In this document: piece after piece, positions 1 to 8,093 of the stretch
Position numbering within the stretch: the stretch's first letter is position 1
How the letters are laid out: each line of letters starts with the position of its first letter
Assembly: GCA_003024985.2 (NCBI GenBank)
Contig: PXIH01S0005151.1
Reading direction: 5' to 3' (one strand)
DNA from: Euperipatoides rowelli
Lineage: Eukaryota > Onychophora > Udeonychophora > Euonychophora > Peripatopsidae
DNA length: 10,898 bases
The notes under the pieces: generated by a model
Seen by the model: the letters and a program-made list of their open reading frames with translations, nothing else
What the model was told of the DNA's origin: nothing
Databases searched by the model: none
Made by a program: the position numbers and the translations under genes

Positions 1-404
1 GGGAAAAGAAAAAAATAAAGACCTGATAAAAACAAAGAAAGATAAAAATGTTATAAAAGATTTAAACGGCATTTTAAGAATAGTGTTCCCAGTTAATCTT
101 AGAAAAAGGTAGTTCTGGGTCCATCCACAAAGTTTCAAAAGAACAAGAAGGCAAGTAGGTAAAATCAGATTTCCAGAATGAAGCAATAGATATTTTTAAA
201 TAGTTCAAAGGGATTCCCTTTATATTTTGGAAGATGTAGAAGAGGCATCTGATCTTCCAAAGTGAGAACATAACAATAATTAATAAGCGGCATTTGGATT
301 TAGAATTTACATTGGATAGAAGGGGATCTTGTATTGATGAGTATCATGGTAGTATCAGTTAGAAGGTTCTTGTCTATCCAGGTATGGCATGACAGGAAGA
401 ATGG

Positions 405-455
405 ACATTTTAAGAGTAGGTGATCATTGTCCTCTACATGTTCACAGAATGGGCA
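405..455 (-). other. CCHC-like zinc finger near the carboxy terminus of LINE A ORF2
   Basis: The minus strand encodes CPFCEHVEDNDHLLLKC, a C-X2-C-X8-H-X4-C arrangement with cysteine codons at 453-455 and 405-407. It lies in an open stretch that begins HDFIKSLTLTFISP and continues to CPFFLSCHTW. This is the pattern of the zf-RVT region at the end of L1-like ORF2 proteins, thought to bind nucleic acid. About 120 further codons reach the stop at 74-76, with a frame break between. Confidence 0.85.
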
Positions 456-1236
456 TGTATCCTCTATGTTAAAGTTGAAACGGCAGGTAAGTCTGGAGCT
501 TGTTGACAGAGCTTTGTATACAAGTTTTATTGCGAAGTCAATAATGTTTGGTGAAATGAAAGTTAGTGTAAGGGATTTTATGAAGTCATGACCCCCCAAT
601 TAGGGAATATGGAGCTGACTGGTAGTGGTAATTCCTGAGTGCTCTAAATTTAATTGTTGGGGTAATTAATGCAGTCGGAAAATCATTAATAAAATTAAGA
701 CAAAATTTTAAGGCTTTGAAAAATAGCAGAATTTTTTGTGGAGTGTCAGTTGGTATAATGACAATATTAGTGTTTAGTCTTGTACGGAATTTAGAAAAAT
801 GTAATATTGTGTTAGCATTAATAATATCAATAAAAAGTTTGATGTTAATAACCCATGCCTCCTTTAGAGAAATGTGGGTATAATCTACTTCTTAAGATGG
901 CTGGGAGGCCACCTGTCCATAATATATTGGTAGTTAGTCAGATGAGCTTGGCAATACATTGCTTAGTGAAGGTGATGTGTCTGGCATAATATATTCCTTT
1001 TGGGATGCACATGGTATTAATCAGCTTAATATGAAGTAAGATTGATAGTTAGTTTGCTTCGTAGCCTGGTACATTTTATTGGAATTCTCAATGAATGTCT
1101 CTTGCACTTTATTACGAGCAATATGTCCTATAAATGGGAAAGGTAGTCCAAGATTTGCTCTTGGGAGCTGAGATCCTAGATGTGGTACGTTTTTAAATCA
1201 AAGAGGTTCAGAATGACACTTTTCTGTTTATTAATT

Positions 1237-2015
1237 TCAGTGCCTGTCTATTATTTCAAGAGCAACATTGGCTTCCTGTAGGTCATTACACATCACCAGC
1301 AAGTCATCGGCATAGGCTAAGATTTTAATGGGTGGCTGTAAGGACGGAATATATAATCCTGGAAGATTATTCTCTAGATTATTCAGTATTACATTTATGT
1401 ACAGGGCAAATAAGGTTGTACTCAAGGGTAAGCCCTGGGTGAGTCCTCTATAATCTATTTATATTGAAGCTAGAAAATAAATTATTTTGAATTTTAATGG
1501 CTGTTGATTTTGAACAAATATAATTTTTGACTGTATTAGCAAGGCGTGGGTCAGCTATTGTTTAATCCAAAATGTGGCAGAAGTATGATAGATTAACTGA
1601 ATCATATGCCTTCTTGTAATCAATAAATATGGCTAATGGGGAATCCTGCTTATATTTGGAGTAGGTAATACAAATTTCTCTAAACAGGATAAGTGTAGTA
1701 TATATTGAGCGCTGCTTAAATGCAAATTGATAGGGGTTAATATTATTGGGTGAAGAGTAGAAAAAGGTTTTTTATTAAGGATTGAAGCAGATATTTTCAT
1801 ATCAAGATTTTCAATACTAATTATTGGTCTTATGTTATCGAGCTGAGTTGCATAAGGTGTATCACTAGTTAAGGCGGTTTCCGTTAATTTTTTGTCAAAA
1901 AGTACAAAGTATATAATAGTTTATTTGTCCAATGGTTAAAAAGAGTGAAGAAGATCAGGGTAAATATATATTTAAATTTTAAGGCAATTTTCAGAGCAAA
2001 CCCATCTGGTCCTGG
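1237..2015 (-). other. Reverse transcriptase domain of LINE A ORF2
   Basis: Conserved blocks read in order: PGPDGF (1998-2015), NIRPI followed by ENLDMKI (about 1780-1836), NPYQFAFKQRS (1706-1738), catalytic motif A FIDYKKAYDSVN (1592-1627), motif B QGLPLS (ending 1423-1437), and motif C AYADDLL with the two catalytic aspartates (YADD at 1303-1314). This block synthesises cDNA from the element RNA. All three catalytic aspartates remain, but frame breaks separate the blocks. A run of 12 G at 2014-2025 abuts the PGPDGF codons. Confidence 0.93.
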
Positions 2016-2689
2016 GGGGGGGGGGATCTTTTGTTAGTCCTTTGTAAGTGGATTTCAACATCTTTGAGAGAGATAAGGGTAGTGTCAATTTGTGTTGGTT
2101 CCATTGATTGTTTGATATATTCTTGCTAGGGATATGTAAACCCTTTGTGAGTTTTACTGAATAGTTGGCAGAAATGACTAGCAAGTGCATATCCCATTTG
2201 GTAGTTTGTCAGTATGCCTTTATTTCTCTGATCCTTCTTAAGTTTTAGTAATATTCTTGAAGTTATAATAGTAGAAAGTTCTTGTTTGTTAAGGATTATA
2301 ATTCCTCTAATCATTTTGTATTTTAAAAGCCTCTGATCAATGGCTTCAAGATCACTAATTTGTTTCTTCCACTTAGTTACCAAGAAATGATTTGATCTGT
2401 TAAGAGTATTTAGAGATTCTACAGCTCATTTAAGGAAAGTGGTTTTATTTTTGCTTGAATAGATAAAGGTTTTGTTAATTGGTTGAAGTAAATTTTTAAG
2501 TTCAGTTTTCACTATATTCCAGTTAATGTGGATGTAGAAATCATCCATGAAGGCTTATGCAGTAATACAGTAAATTTCATTGATCAAGATTGAGAAAGGA
2601 TGTGTGGATGTACTATGTGGATATGATTAAAGTGGCCATAGTGTTCCATAAAAGAGTGTAATTTGTGTTCAAATTTTGCTATTAGAGCT

Positions 2690-3335
2690 ATATTATCAGA
2701 AAAATAGAAATAAATGTGATTTAGTTCAGAATTTTTTGTTATTTCCTTGGAAGTGAAACAGTAATCTATTCTACTACTTGTAATATTGGTAAAGTAGGTA
2801 GGTGTTGCCTTACCTCCAATCCATGTAAGGCTGTTAGGTCATTTAAATGCAATTGGTTATGTAAAAGTTTTCCCACTTCTAGTATTTAGAAAGAAAGGGG
2901 TGTTAAAGTCTCTCCCTAGTAGAAGCATGAGAGGGGTGTGTTGAAATTGCATTCTGTATCTTCATAAATAATTTATCATGAATTTTCAAGGATCTATGAC
3001 CATATAAGTTAAGTAGAAGATATGCATCTTGTTGTAATTTTACAGTGGTTATGATTAAGCGGGGGTGGAGGAAGAGAATTTTTTTTTTTTTTTTTTTGTT
3101 GGAGGAGTGACGATTTAATAATTACTGTCACAACTTGAGCGAATTTTGGTGATGTGGAAAAAATAGATATAAAATCCGTGGTCCAGTTTCTGAAAGGGTA
3201 ATTTAATGAAGAATTATTTTTTGTTTTTTGCAAGTAGGCAATGTGTATTTTTTTCTGTATCAAGAAGTAAATATGTTTTTCCTTTTGTGAAAATTGTTCA
3301 TGCCCTGGGTATTCATTGAAACTAGGGTTAGCTTC
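2690..3335 (-). other. APE-type endonuclease domain of LINE A ORF2
   Basis: Landmarks appear in the family order: the amino-terminal asparagine motif MNTQGM (3299-3316), then AYLQKTK where the family has LQET (altered residue codon at 3225-3227), then RDFN (2902-2913) matching the usual GDFN, then SRIDY (2761-2775), then SDN (2692-2700) where the family has SDH. These motifs form the metal-binding and catalytic centre of apurinic/apyrimidinic-type endonucleases that nick target DNA. The glutamate to lysine and histidine to asparagine changes would each be expected to impair catalysis. A run of 19 T at 3079-3097 sits between the LQKT and RDFN motifs. Confidence 0.88.
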
Positions 3336-3356
3336 TGCTGTTGATATCTATCCATA

Positions 3357-4727
3357 TTAAGTTTTAGGAGTGGTATCATCATTTTGAGGGCTGTCTGATA
3401 AATTTATGTGATTATCTGATGTTCTATTTCCATTACTGATGTCCTTATGAAAGTTGTCATTTTGCATCAAAACGTGGGTTATCAAATGTATTTTGAGGGG
3501 TGGAACCAAGCTGTTACTTCATAGTTTATAGGCTTTCATTGGAGTTGTGTCCTTCTTCTGGAAATGCTTCTTTGACACCTTAGTAAGAGGTTGCTTCTGA
3601 GTAAGAATTATGTGAGGCTTCTGATGGTCTCATGCTTTTATTTGCTCAGGATGACAGATGCCTGCTCAGTTGGAGATTAGGCTGGAGTGTGAGACTCATG
3701 TGTGGGATGGTTTACCTGTTTTATAACTTTTTCTTGTGAAGTCTAATCATATGCCTCAGTGGTCAGTAAGGGTGGTTGCAAATTGACCACTTGATTTCCA
3801 AAATGGTGAGAAAAATCTGATTCAATTTAATTAGCTAGTATAGGCCTAGCTTCGGAGGGGGAGGGAGATTAAAGGCTTTATTCCTGTAAATTGGCTTCTT
3901 CCTGTACTTTTACTAAGATCAGGGCCCATTTTTTTTTTGCATTTGCAGACAGCTTAGAAGCATAAGATTGTATGCAAGCATGTTGGGAGGTGCAAAGTCC
4001 TCTACATAATTGGCAGAATTTAAGAGTGACAGTTAGAGATTAGGTGTTTGGTGCTTTCACACCTGAAACAAATCTCTGGGTGGTTAGCTATGTGGAGATA
4101 TATTTTTATGTTTTTAAGTTTTACAAAATATGGATTATCCAACATAGTATATTTTGTTTTAAGTTCAAATAATATTACAGTTTGTCCTGTATTACAATTT
4201 TTATCATTAGGCCTTTAAGCAGTCTAGTGGAGAGAGAAAGAGAGGTAATAGTTCCCATTCTTCTAATATAGTAGGGTGGTACTCAGTGAAAATAGCTGTC
4301 GGCACTTTATCTATAATGATTTTTACTATCCTACGTTTTGATTCTTGAGGCAAGAAAGTTAATTTAAATCTAGGTAATTGTTGAGAGAGGTTCTGAAAAA
4401 TGGCATCCTCATTTGAGGTACCGTAGTGAAAGAGATATAATAAAAGGAAGGATTGTGGAGTTGATATATAGCTTCTATATGATTCATGACATCTAAGTCA
4501 ACAATGTGTTTTAAAATATCTTGAATATCCAGGGTTTACAATTTATTATTAATTACTGCAGAGAAAATCACAACTTCAGGGTTCATCATCAACTGGAATT
4601 GATTAGTCCAATAAAAGATAGCTTTATAAATTTTTTGTGCGTCAATATTTATTTCAATATTAGGAAAAATGTTTTGTGTTGAAATAGAGGGCTCAAGAGA
4701 GAGTATTGTCTCTGTATCACCATACAT
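3357..4727 (-). pseudogene. LINE A ORF1 (zinc-knuckle RNA-binding protein), frameshifted
   Basis: The ATG at 4725-4727 opens 63 clean codons (MYGDTETILS...) whose fold I do not recognise. The frame then breaks several times before two zinc knuckles at 3974-4070. Downstream, an open stretch of about 55 codons rich in N, D and S (ending SPQNDDTTPKT) runs into a TAA at 3357-3359. ORF1 products of L1/Tx1-like elements bind element RNA and form the ribonucleoprotein; zinc knuckles support nucleic-acid binding. The intact-length protein would be about 450 residues, which is reasonable for this family. The ORF2 start follows the stop after a single base. I chose this start because it is the first ATG of the open stretch and the DNA upstream loses coding character. 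The ORF1 assignment is sound; the amino-terminal fold is unknown. Confidence 0.82.
3974..4070 (-). other. Two zinc knuckles of LINE A ORF1
   Basis: Reading the minus strand from 4070, the peptide CFRCESTKHLISNC is a perfect C-X2-C-X4-H-X4-C knuckle (cysteine codons at 4068-4070, 4059-4061 and 4029-4031, histidine at 4044-4046). After a one-base frame slip, a second cysteine-rich segment, CQLCRGLCTSQHAC, occupies 3974-4015 and looks like a variant knuckle. Tandem CCHC knuckles near the ORF1 carboxy terminus are common in LINE and gag-like proteins. The first knuckle is certain as a pattern; the second is less standard. Confidence 0.85.
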
Positions 4728-4730
4728 AAT

Positions 4731-6427
4731 TATAAAACTTCTTGGTTAAACTAAATGTATAAACCCCAAGGGGGTTACTTACCCTTAAGTAAGAAGATAA
4801 GTTATTCTTTATAATTTTCCAGTAAGAAAAAAACTTTGTTTTTTTTTCGAATTTTGTGAGAGCTGAAATGTAAAAAGACATTTCAGAAAACACCATCTAT
4901 TGGCTATAAAAATATAAATTATTTTTAAAAAAATTCCCATTTAAGTAATGATTCTAGCCAAACCTGCATTTTTAAAAGAAAATGTCCATTTAAATATTGA
5001 ATCTTTTTCAGTTCGAATTTCTACTGATATAAAACAAAGTTGAAAGTTTTATCAAAAGGTGTCGCTTTAGCATTTTTTTTTGTGCCATATACCATAAGAA
5101 TTTTATTATATAGATAGATTGTTTTAATTATTGATTTTTCAATGATTTTTGAAAATTTGGAATTAAAAGAAAATATGATGCCGCCATATATTATTGGCAT
5201 TCTACCAAACACCATAATGCGATCGATATTATTCACACCTCCTATATAGAGCATTTGATCTTTTATTGTCTTTATTTTAGAAGTTTACCAAACTGTTTTT
5301 TTATTATTATTTAATTGGATCTATTCATATAACAAGTACTATCATAGATTTGTTTGCGTGGATTGAAACGATAAAATAATATGTTATTTTGTTCCTATTT
5401 TAACATATGGACAATAAGATGTTTTAAGAATTTTCAGTCTTTAAATTGATAGCTAGAATTTATTTTGTTCTGGAGTTAAAATTCACCTTTAATACAAGTA
5501 TTATCTGAGGATATTTTATGTAAAGTGGGTACATCAAAAATTGAATCTTTTTAAGAATATTTTACTTTGAGCAATTTTAAGATGTCATCGTTTTTTTTTT
5601 TGTGTGTGTGTATGAATTGATTAATTTTATAAATGTAAAATACTTTTAATGAAATAAATATTAGGGGTTGGAAGTTCCCTCTTTAAAAAATAAATAGGTT
5701 TAGTCTCTTATATTTATATACTCTGTAGAAAATGATTAATTTCCATACTGCATAGTCAAATCATATTTTCATCTTTTTTTGTGTGGACTTTCAAATACAT
5801 CAGTTTTTACAAGTTATTTATGCCTAATTAATAATTTAAAATGGCAAAATTAAATTAATAAAAATATTTTAAAATAAAAATGTCAAAGATTAATGTAAAC
5901 TAGCTGCCATTTTTCTAAGTTACAAATCTTTGCCCTTTTTATTTTAAAATATGTCCATTAATCATTGTTTTCAGTTTGAACCATCAGCTGGCATAAATAA
6001 TTAATACAAACAAATGTCTTTGGGAATAGCAAAGTAAAAAAAAAAGTTCAATATTTTTTTTTTAATATAAATTATCCAAATAGCTTCAAAAAATCGAATT
6101 TAAAGTATGTTTATGTTATTATATTTATGTATAGAGCCATTTTATTACCTATATTACAGTAAAAAAAATAATCTGTTTATCTGTGTATTCTAAAAAATAT
6201 TATTTCTACAAATTATTTATCTCCAGATATGAATTAAATTGCAAAATATGGATTAATAAAAGTTTATTTTAAAATAACAAAGATGCAATAAGTGAAAACA
6301 ATCTATATTCAAATTTTACAATTTTGAAAATACAGGACTTGAACTTGAACTCACTTTTTTTTTTTACAACTTCTCTATTTTTAAATCTCAATCTTTCTGA
6401 TGTTGGAGATTTATGCAATTGAAATAT
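4731..6427. other. AT-rich interval, no supportable gene
   Basis: The first part is probably the 5' untranslated region of LINE A, but I cannot place its 5' end. It holds two short hairpins next to ORF1: aacccc/ggggtt (4762-4776) and the perfect 9-bp stem at 4863-4886. Beyond that are poly-A and poly-T runs, a T-run followed by a short TG repeat (about 5590-5612) and two similar short stretches at about 4982-5017 and 5951-5980. A 77-codon open frame on the minus strand (5021-5254) is made mainly of I, K, N, F and Y, as expected of AT-rich DNA. Confidence 0.6.
4863..4886. repeat. Perfect 9-bp inverted repeat (hairpin)
   Basis: The arms ctgaaatgt (4863-4871) and acatttcag (4878-4886) are exact reverse complements around a six-base loop, aaaaag. 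The hairpin is about 135 bases upstream of the LINE A ORF1 start codon. It could be structure in the element's 5' untranslated region or unrelated to it. The pairing is certain; a function is not shown. Confidence 0.7.
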
Positions 6428-6679
6428 CAGTCAGATTCTATTATCTGCCCACCAATATGGCTGATGGTTGTAAGTTGAAATTATCTAGATCGGTGCTCAG
6501 TAAAATATTATTTTAGCTCTAGGTTATCCTAGGGTTCAGGGGTATGGTAAGGTTAGGACTGTAAAGAAAATATACTAAAATCAGCGAGAAAAATGGTAAT
6601 TCCACATGCTACTACGTTTTAGTTGTCGTGCGCCTCCTAACATTAATCATGATGGTGAGCAGATAATGGAATCTAACTG
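6428..6679. mobile_element. MITE-like non-autonomous DNA transposon, 252 bp
   Basis: The two ends are inverted repeats. The left end CAGTCAGATTC... (6428-6459) matches the reverse complement of the right end (6648-6679) with no gaps and about five mismatches, and the termini read CAGT and ACTG. The hexamer AAATAT directly abuts both ends (6422-6427 and 6680-6685), as expected of a target-site duplication. The interior has no ORF, so movement would need a transposase supplied elsewhere. The 6-bp duplication does not settle the superfamily: mariner makes TA and hAT makes 8 bp. The arm divergence suggests an old copy. Confidence 0.72.
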
Positions 6680-6717
6680 AAATATAAAACTATTTAAAAA
6701 ATTAACCAGGTGAGCAT

Positions 6718-6731
6718 AAATTATGGATACT
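6718..6731. repeat. Target-site duplication of the SINE, left copy
   Basis: The 14 bases aaattatggatact lie directly before the tRNA-like head and recur exactly after the A-rich tail at 7024-7037. The initial A's of the right copy merge with the tail, so the duplication could be slightly shorter. Confidence 0.85.
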
Positions 6732-7023
6732 TCCAAGTATGTCGCAGGTTCAAATCCGGCAAAACCTTCACCCCCCCCCCCCCCGATTAAATTTGTTCAA
6801 GGGTTAAATGATTTTTTCATTCAATTTTAATACAAATATGTCAGTTTAGATGTTTGAAATGTGATTCTTTGAATTTATATCTATGTATTTATATATATAA
6901 TGTATTGTGAACTTAAAAATGTTGTTGTACATTAATTATTGTATATATTGTGAATAAAAAATTATGTTATTAATTTCCTCTCTGTGAGGAAAAATTTATT
7001 TTAAAATAAAAAATAAAAAAAAA
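6732..7023 (+). mobile_element. 5'-truncated tRNA-derived SINE with A-rich tail
   Basis: The element starts within a tRNA-like head. A T-arm, gcagg/ttcaaat/ccggc (6744-6760), contains a B box GGTTCAAATCC (6747-6757), the internal promoter element bound by TFIIIC. No A box is present because the head begins only about 12 bases before the T-arm. A C14 tract (6771-6784) and an AT-rich body follow, then a stem-loop (6974-6992) and a tail of A with scattered T. The 14-bp direct repeats on both sides prove insertion by target-primed reverse transcription. It encodes no protein and would have depended on a LINE. I do not recognise the family. Confidence 0.77.
6974..6992 (+). other. Stem-loop near the SINE 3' end
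   Basis: The arms tttcctc (6974-6980) and gaggaaa (6986-6992) pair perfectly around the loop tctgt, about 30 bases before the end of the A-rich tail. In several SINE/LINE pairs, such as the eel UnaSINE/UnaL2 system, a 3' stem-loop shared with the partner LINE is what its reverse transcriptase recognises. That role here is inferred from position only. Confidence 0.55.
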
Positions 7024-7037
7024 AAATTATGGATACT
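7024..7037. repeat. Target-site duplication of the SINE, right copy
   Basis: This exact copy of the 14-bp sequence at 6718-6731 lies directly after the A-rich tail. The distance between copies gives an insert of about 292 bases. Confidence 0.85.
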
Positions 7038-7490
7038 AATTCAGTTATTATGTCAAACTGCAAAATTCCACCACCGTGTTGTAATGGCGGCGCATAAAAT
7101 CTCATTTTTAAAACAAATTTCATTAAAACATCTAATCAATCTCATATTTAATACATTTTATAATTCAATTTTTAAATTAATTGGTATTTTAATTTTGTCT
7201 TTTATATACAAAATATATATAATAGCTATTTTCCCATTATGCTTTGCGGCCTGATTTTTAAGCGATAGTTACCAATAAATTAAATTACGTTAAATTAATA
7301 TTAACAATTGTACTAAAATAATTAGCTTTTGATCAATTTACATCTAATTTTAGATTTCCTAATTTATAAAATAATGACATTTGGTAGAAATATAAACAAT
7401 CGTAATGTTCAATATATTTAAATCATAAAACACCCACTTTTGCACAATTTATTAGCATCTATCTGCATAGAAAGCTTAAGGAAAAAGAAA
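7038..7490. other. AT-rich interval with a short GC-rich patch
   Basis: I see no gene. A small GC-rich patch at about 7066-7096 (ccaccaccgtg... ggcggcgc) and another around 7241-7252 (gctttgcggcc) stand out from the AT-rich background and may be worn transposon fragments. I could not pair them as convincing terminal repeats. Confidence 0.5.
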
Positions 7491-8093
7491 TGGATAGATG
7501 GGTGGATAGACAAGGGAGTGAGGGAGGGATGTAGAGATAGATGGGTTGGTAGGTGGATGGATGGATAAATGCATTGTTGGTTGGATATATGAGGGAAAGA
7601 GGAAGGGAGGGATGAATGGATGAATAGATAGATGAATGGATTAGTGGGTAGGTGGATGGATAGATAGATGGTTGGTTGGATAGATGAGGGAGGAGGGATG
7701 GAAGAATGGATGGGTGGGTAGATGAATGAATGGATAGATGGTTGGATAGACAAGGGAGGAAGAGATGGATGGTGGATAGGTGGATGGATGGAGAGATGGT
7801 TGGTTGTTTGGAGAGACAAGGGGGATGGATGGTTGGGTGAGTAGGTGGATGGATAGATGGTTGGATGGCAAGGGAAGGAGGGAGGAATGAATGATGGATA
7901 GATAGATGATAGAAAGATAGACGATAGATAAAATAAAATAGATATACTGGTAGTTAAATAGACAGTTTGATAGATAGATACACAAAGATATAAAGGAAGA
8001 TAGAAAGATGTATAGATGATACATAGTTAAAAAATAGATAGATAGGAAAATAAATTGGGTTGACACAGAGATAGAGATAGATTCATAAATAGA
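7491..8093 (+). repeat. GGAT/GATA minisatellite with irregular higher-order units
   Basis: About 600 bases consist of variants of ggat, gatg, gata and ggtt tetramers. The plus strand has very little C. The left two thirds are G-rich (tggatggatagatggttgg); the right third (from about 7900) shifts to gata and aaata. In the G-rich part a larger unit recurs: 'caaggg' at 7511, 7751, 7817 and 7869 (variants 'gaggg' at 7591 and 7686), each preceded by ggttggata-like sequence and followed by gga-rich sequence, with spacings of roughly 50 to 95 bases. Long open frames rich in S, I, H and P on the minus strand are artefacts of the repeat. Confidence 0.97.

Larger units (their letters stand above)
74..3355 (-). 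pseudogene. LINE A ORF2: endonuclease plus reverse transcriptase, frameshifted
   Basis: The ATG at 3353-3355 begins MDRYQQQKLTLVSMNTQGM, which enters the endonuclease domain at once, and the final stop TAA is at 74-76. The span is about 1,094 codons, normal for LINE ORF2. Domains in order are the APE-type endonuclease (about 3335-2690), a linker, the reverse transcriptase (about 2015-1240), an L1/Tx1-like block with LWTGGLP (908-922) and GGMGY (848-862), and a CCHC-like finger (405-455). The enzyme would nick chromosomal DNA and prime cDNA synthesis from the nick. Successive motifs sit in different frames (1998, 1592 and 1423 are in three different frames) and stops are common, so no functional protein can be made. 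Two endonuclease active-site positions are altered. Confidence 0.92.
1..4730 (-). mobile_element. LINE A: decayed two-ORF APE-type non-LTR retrotransposon, L1/Tx1-like
   Basis: A nearly complete LINE lies on the minus strand with its 5' side on the right. Going 5' to 3' one sees an ORF1 with zinc knuckles, an ORF2 with endonuclease, reverse transcriptase, an L1/Tx1-like carboxy-terminal block and a CCHC-like finger, then about 70 bases that are T-rich on the coding strand and probably 3' untranslated. In the family, ORF1 protein coats the RNA, and ORF2 protein nicks the target and copies the RNA onto it. The order and the total of about 4.7 kb match an autonomous element. Stops and frameshifts are frequent, so the copy is dead. 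The 3' end may lie beyond the left edge, so no target duplication can be tested. The block after the reverse transcriptase (LWTGGLP, then GGMGY) resembles L1/Tx1 elements, but clade assignment needs a tree. Confidence 0.93.

Noticed and set aside
1972-2190. 72-codon minus-strand open frame ending in proline repeats
   Set aside because: Part of it covers the LINE A linker, but the proline run is the G12 tract and the remainder is out of frame with the PGPDGF motif, so it is not a separate gene.
5021-5254. 77-codon minus-strand open frame upstream of LINE A
   Set aside because: Its composition (I, K, N, F, Y) is what AT-rich DNA gives by chance, with no recognisable motif. It could still be LINE 5' sequence.
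6744-6760. Functional tRNA gene
   Set aside because: Only the T-arm is present. There is no D arm, anticodon arm or acceptor stem, and the flanks show a SINE insertion.
7418-8066. Two long minus-strand open frames rich in S, I, H and P
   Set aside because: They are translations of the GGAT/GATA minisatellite, where stops are rare. The period, not coding, explains them.
7491-8093. CRISPR-like array
   Set aside because: The units are short, variable tetramer repeats without constant repeats alternating with unique spacers, and the setting is eukaryotic.
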